This document shows, one piece after another, positions 63,362 to 64,000 of a DNA stretch of 64,000 nt. The translations under genes and the position numbers were made by a program. The notes under the pieces were generated by a model. The model searched no databases, was not told the origin of the DNA, and saw only the letters and a program-made list of their open reading frames with translations. Each line of letters begins with the position of its first letter. Within the stretch, counting starts at the first letter, position 1. Origin of the DNA: Bacillota bacterium (GTDB lineage Bacteria > Bacillota > Sulfobacillia > Sulfobacillales > Sulfobacillaceae); NCBI GenBank assembly GCA_021841025.1, contig JAKBWA010000070.1, forward strand, positions 1-64,000, read 5' to 3'.

Positions 63362-63716
63362 GGGGGCGAACTAGATTCGACGGGGATGAACGGGGTGTTG
63401 GAACGCGAGTCGAGGTCCTGTGCCTCGTTAAACAGCAGGAAAACAATAAGTGCCAACAACACTGAAGAAAACTACGCTTTAGCTGCTTAATCCCAGCTAA
63501 CGCCTGAGTCCCAAGTTCCTACCTTCGGATTCGTGGCGTAAAAATGTAGGATACCTCGGTATCTTGTCCGCGATATTGAGGGAATACTAGGACTGGCCGT
63601 GCAGAGGCCGCGCTGTGTACGACACTGCATGGTGAGACGAATTTCACAGCTACGCTCGTAGGGTTCCGCACGACGTATCCTCGGACGGGACGGGCAGCAC
63701 GTCCCCGCCTCCACCA
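63362..63716 (+). ncRNA. ssrA: tmRNA (SsrA)
   Basis: About 355 nt. 5' GGGGGCG (63362-63368) pairs with CGCCTCC (63706-63712) as acceptor stem, then A and CCA (63714-63716). D-arm-like GAACTAGATTCGACGGGG. Tag frame: GCC resume codon at 63452, peptide ANNTEENYALAA, stop TAA at 63488-63490, preceded by ATAAGT as in other Bacillota. T-arm region GGGAC (63687-63691) and GTCCC (63701-63705) encloses GGGCAGCAC, with no TTCRA. Charged with Ala and acting with SmpB, it rescues stalled ribosomes. Confidence 0.95.
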
Positions 63717-63723
63717 AGTTTTT

Positions 63724-63751
63724 CTCCCGCCAATGGGTGGGAGTTTTTTTT
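63724..63751 (+). terminator. Terminator of ssrA
   Basis: CTCCCGCC (63724-63731) with GGGTGGGAG (63735-63743, including one G-U pair), then TTTTTTTT. Confidence 0.88.
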
Positions 63752-63780
63752 AGACTGTTTGAATGAGAGGGGTCTGTCTC

Positions 63781-64000
63781 ATGATTCGACGCGACGGGCG
63801 AAGCAATGATGCTATTCGGCCTGTAGATTTTCAGTTGGGTTTTAATGCCTGGGCAGAGGGTTCTTGCTTGATTTCTGTCGGGAATACCCGGGTTTTAGTG
63901 ACGGCAACAGTGGAAGATAAAGTGCCGCCATTTGTGCGGGGAAGTGGTCAAGGATGGGTATCGGCCGAATATGGTATGTTGCCTCGGGCTACCCATGAAA
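63781..64000 (+). CDS. rph: RNase PH (partial, runs off the window)
   Basis: First 73 residues visible: [21 protein letters not shown] then [25 protein letters not shown] and [14 protein letters not shown], all standard for the phosphorolytic tRNA 3'-end exoribonuclease. GAGAGGGG ribosome site. 3' end lies outside the window. Confidence 0.93.
   Translation, partial: MIRRDGRSNDAIRPVDFQLGFNAWAEGSCLISVGNTRVLVTATVEDKVPPFVRGSGQGWVSAEYGMLPRATHE

Overview
The window looks like chromosome of a mid-GC member of the Bacillota, most likely a Sulfobacillus-like thermoacidophile. That is an inference from gene content: ytpB-type terpene synthase, YtxH/YtxG pair, tricorn protease, encapsulin, and a peptide- and sugar-using but iron-handling repertoire. 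No rRNA or tRNA gene was found. One stable RNA gene (tmRNA) is present, and the window ends inside rph.

Layout. 1-2.85 kb: xylose operon xylA-xylB. 2.85-3.45 kb: gene-free stretch with a probable decayed IS605-type end. 3.45-4.28 kb: fur-family regulator translationally coupled to an ArsC/Spx-like thioredoxin-fold gene whose catalytic Cys codon is TGA. 4.56-9.87 kb (minus): class A beta-lactamase-like hydrolase, then an operon SirB1-like / DMT transporter / mobA / mobB / moeA. 10.3-13.2 kb: a UPF0302-like gene, a tandem ferritin-like protein with an encapsulin-targeting peptide, a family 1 encapsulin shell and a Nudix hydrolase. 13.2-14.3 kb (minus): small gene and ytxG/ytxH. 15.1-16.7 kb: GT4 glycosyltransferase and GtrA. 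16.8-19.8 kb: IS200/IS605 element with intact-looking tnpA, wrecked tnpB and a broken MFS gene. 20.3-28.7 kb: c-di-AMP (ydaO) riboswitch with a 3D-domain cell-wall protein, DUF962, lipoprotein, PLP sulfur-amino-acid enzyme, aldehyde dehydrogenase, RecQ, ytpB. 29.2-39.8 kb: peptide-degrading neighbourhood (tricorn, pyroglutamyl peptidase, alpha/beta hydrolase, S9 peptidase) with a CsoR-family regulator and a CAP-domain lipoprotein. 40.1-43.3 kb: N-acylamino-acid racemase, M20 hydrolase, P-loop/Asp23 protein. 43.2-49.8 kb: phoP-phoR-pstSCAB-phoU. 50-56.8 kb: gap-pgk-tpiA-gpmI-eno-HAD phosphatase. 57-62.5 kb: MFS transporter with a hairpin over its ribosome site, secG, rnr, NicO-like permease, hypothetical. 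62.8-64 kb: smpB-ssrA-rph.

The two most notable points are the UGA codon at the first Cys of the CxxC motif of the ArsC-like gene, followed at the right distance by a SECIS-like hairpin (candidate selenoprotein, otherwise a precisely placed nonsense mutation), and a two-domain ferritin-like cargo plus encapsulin operon that should form an iron-storing nanocompartment. Also worth attention: three genes whose best Shine-Dalgarno spacing points to non-AUG/GUG/UUG start codons, a tmRNA whose T-loop lacks the universal TTCRA sequence, and a leader hairpin that hides a ribosome binding site.
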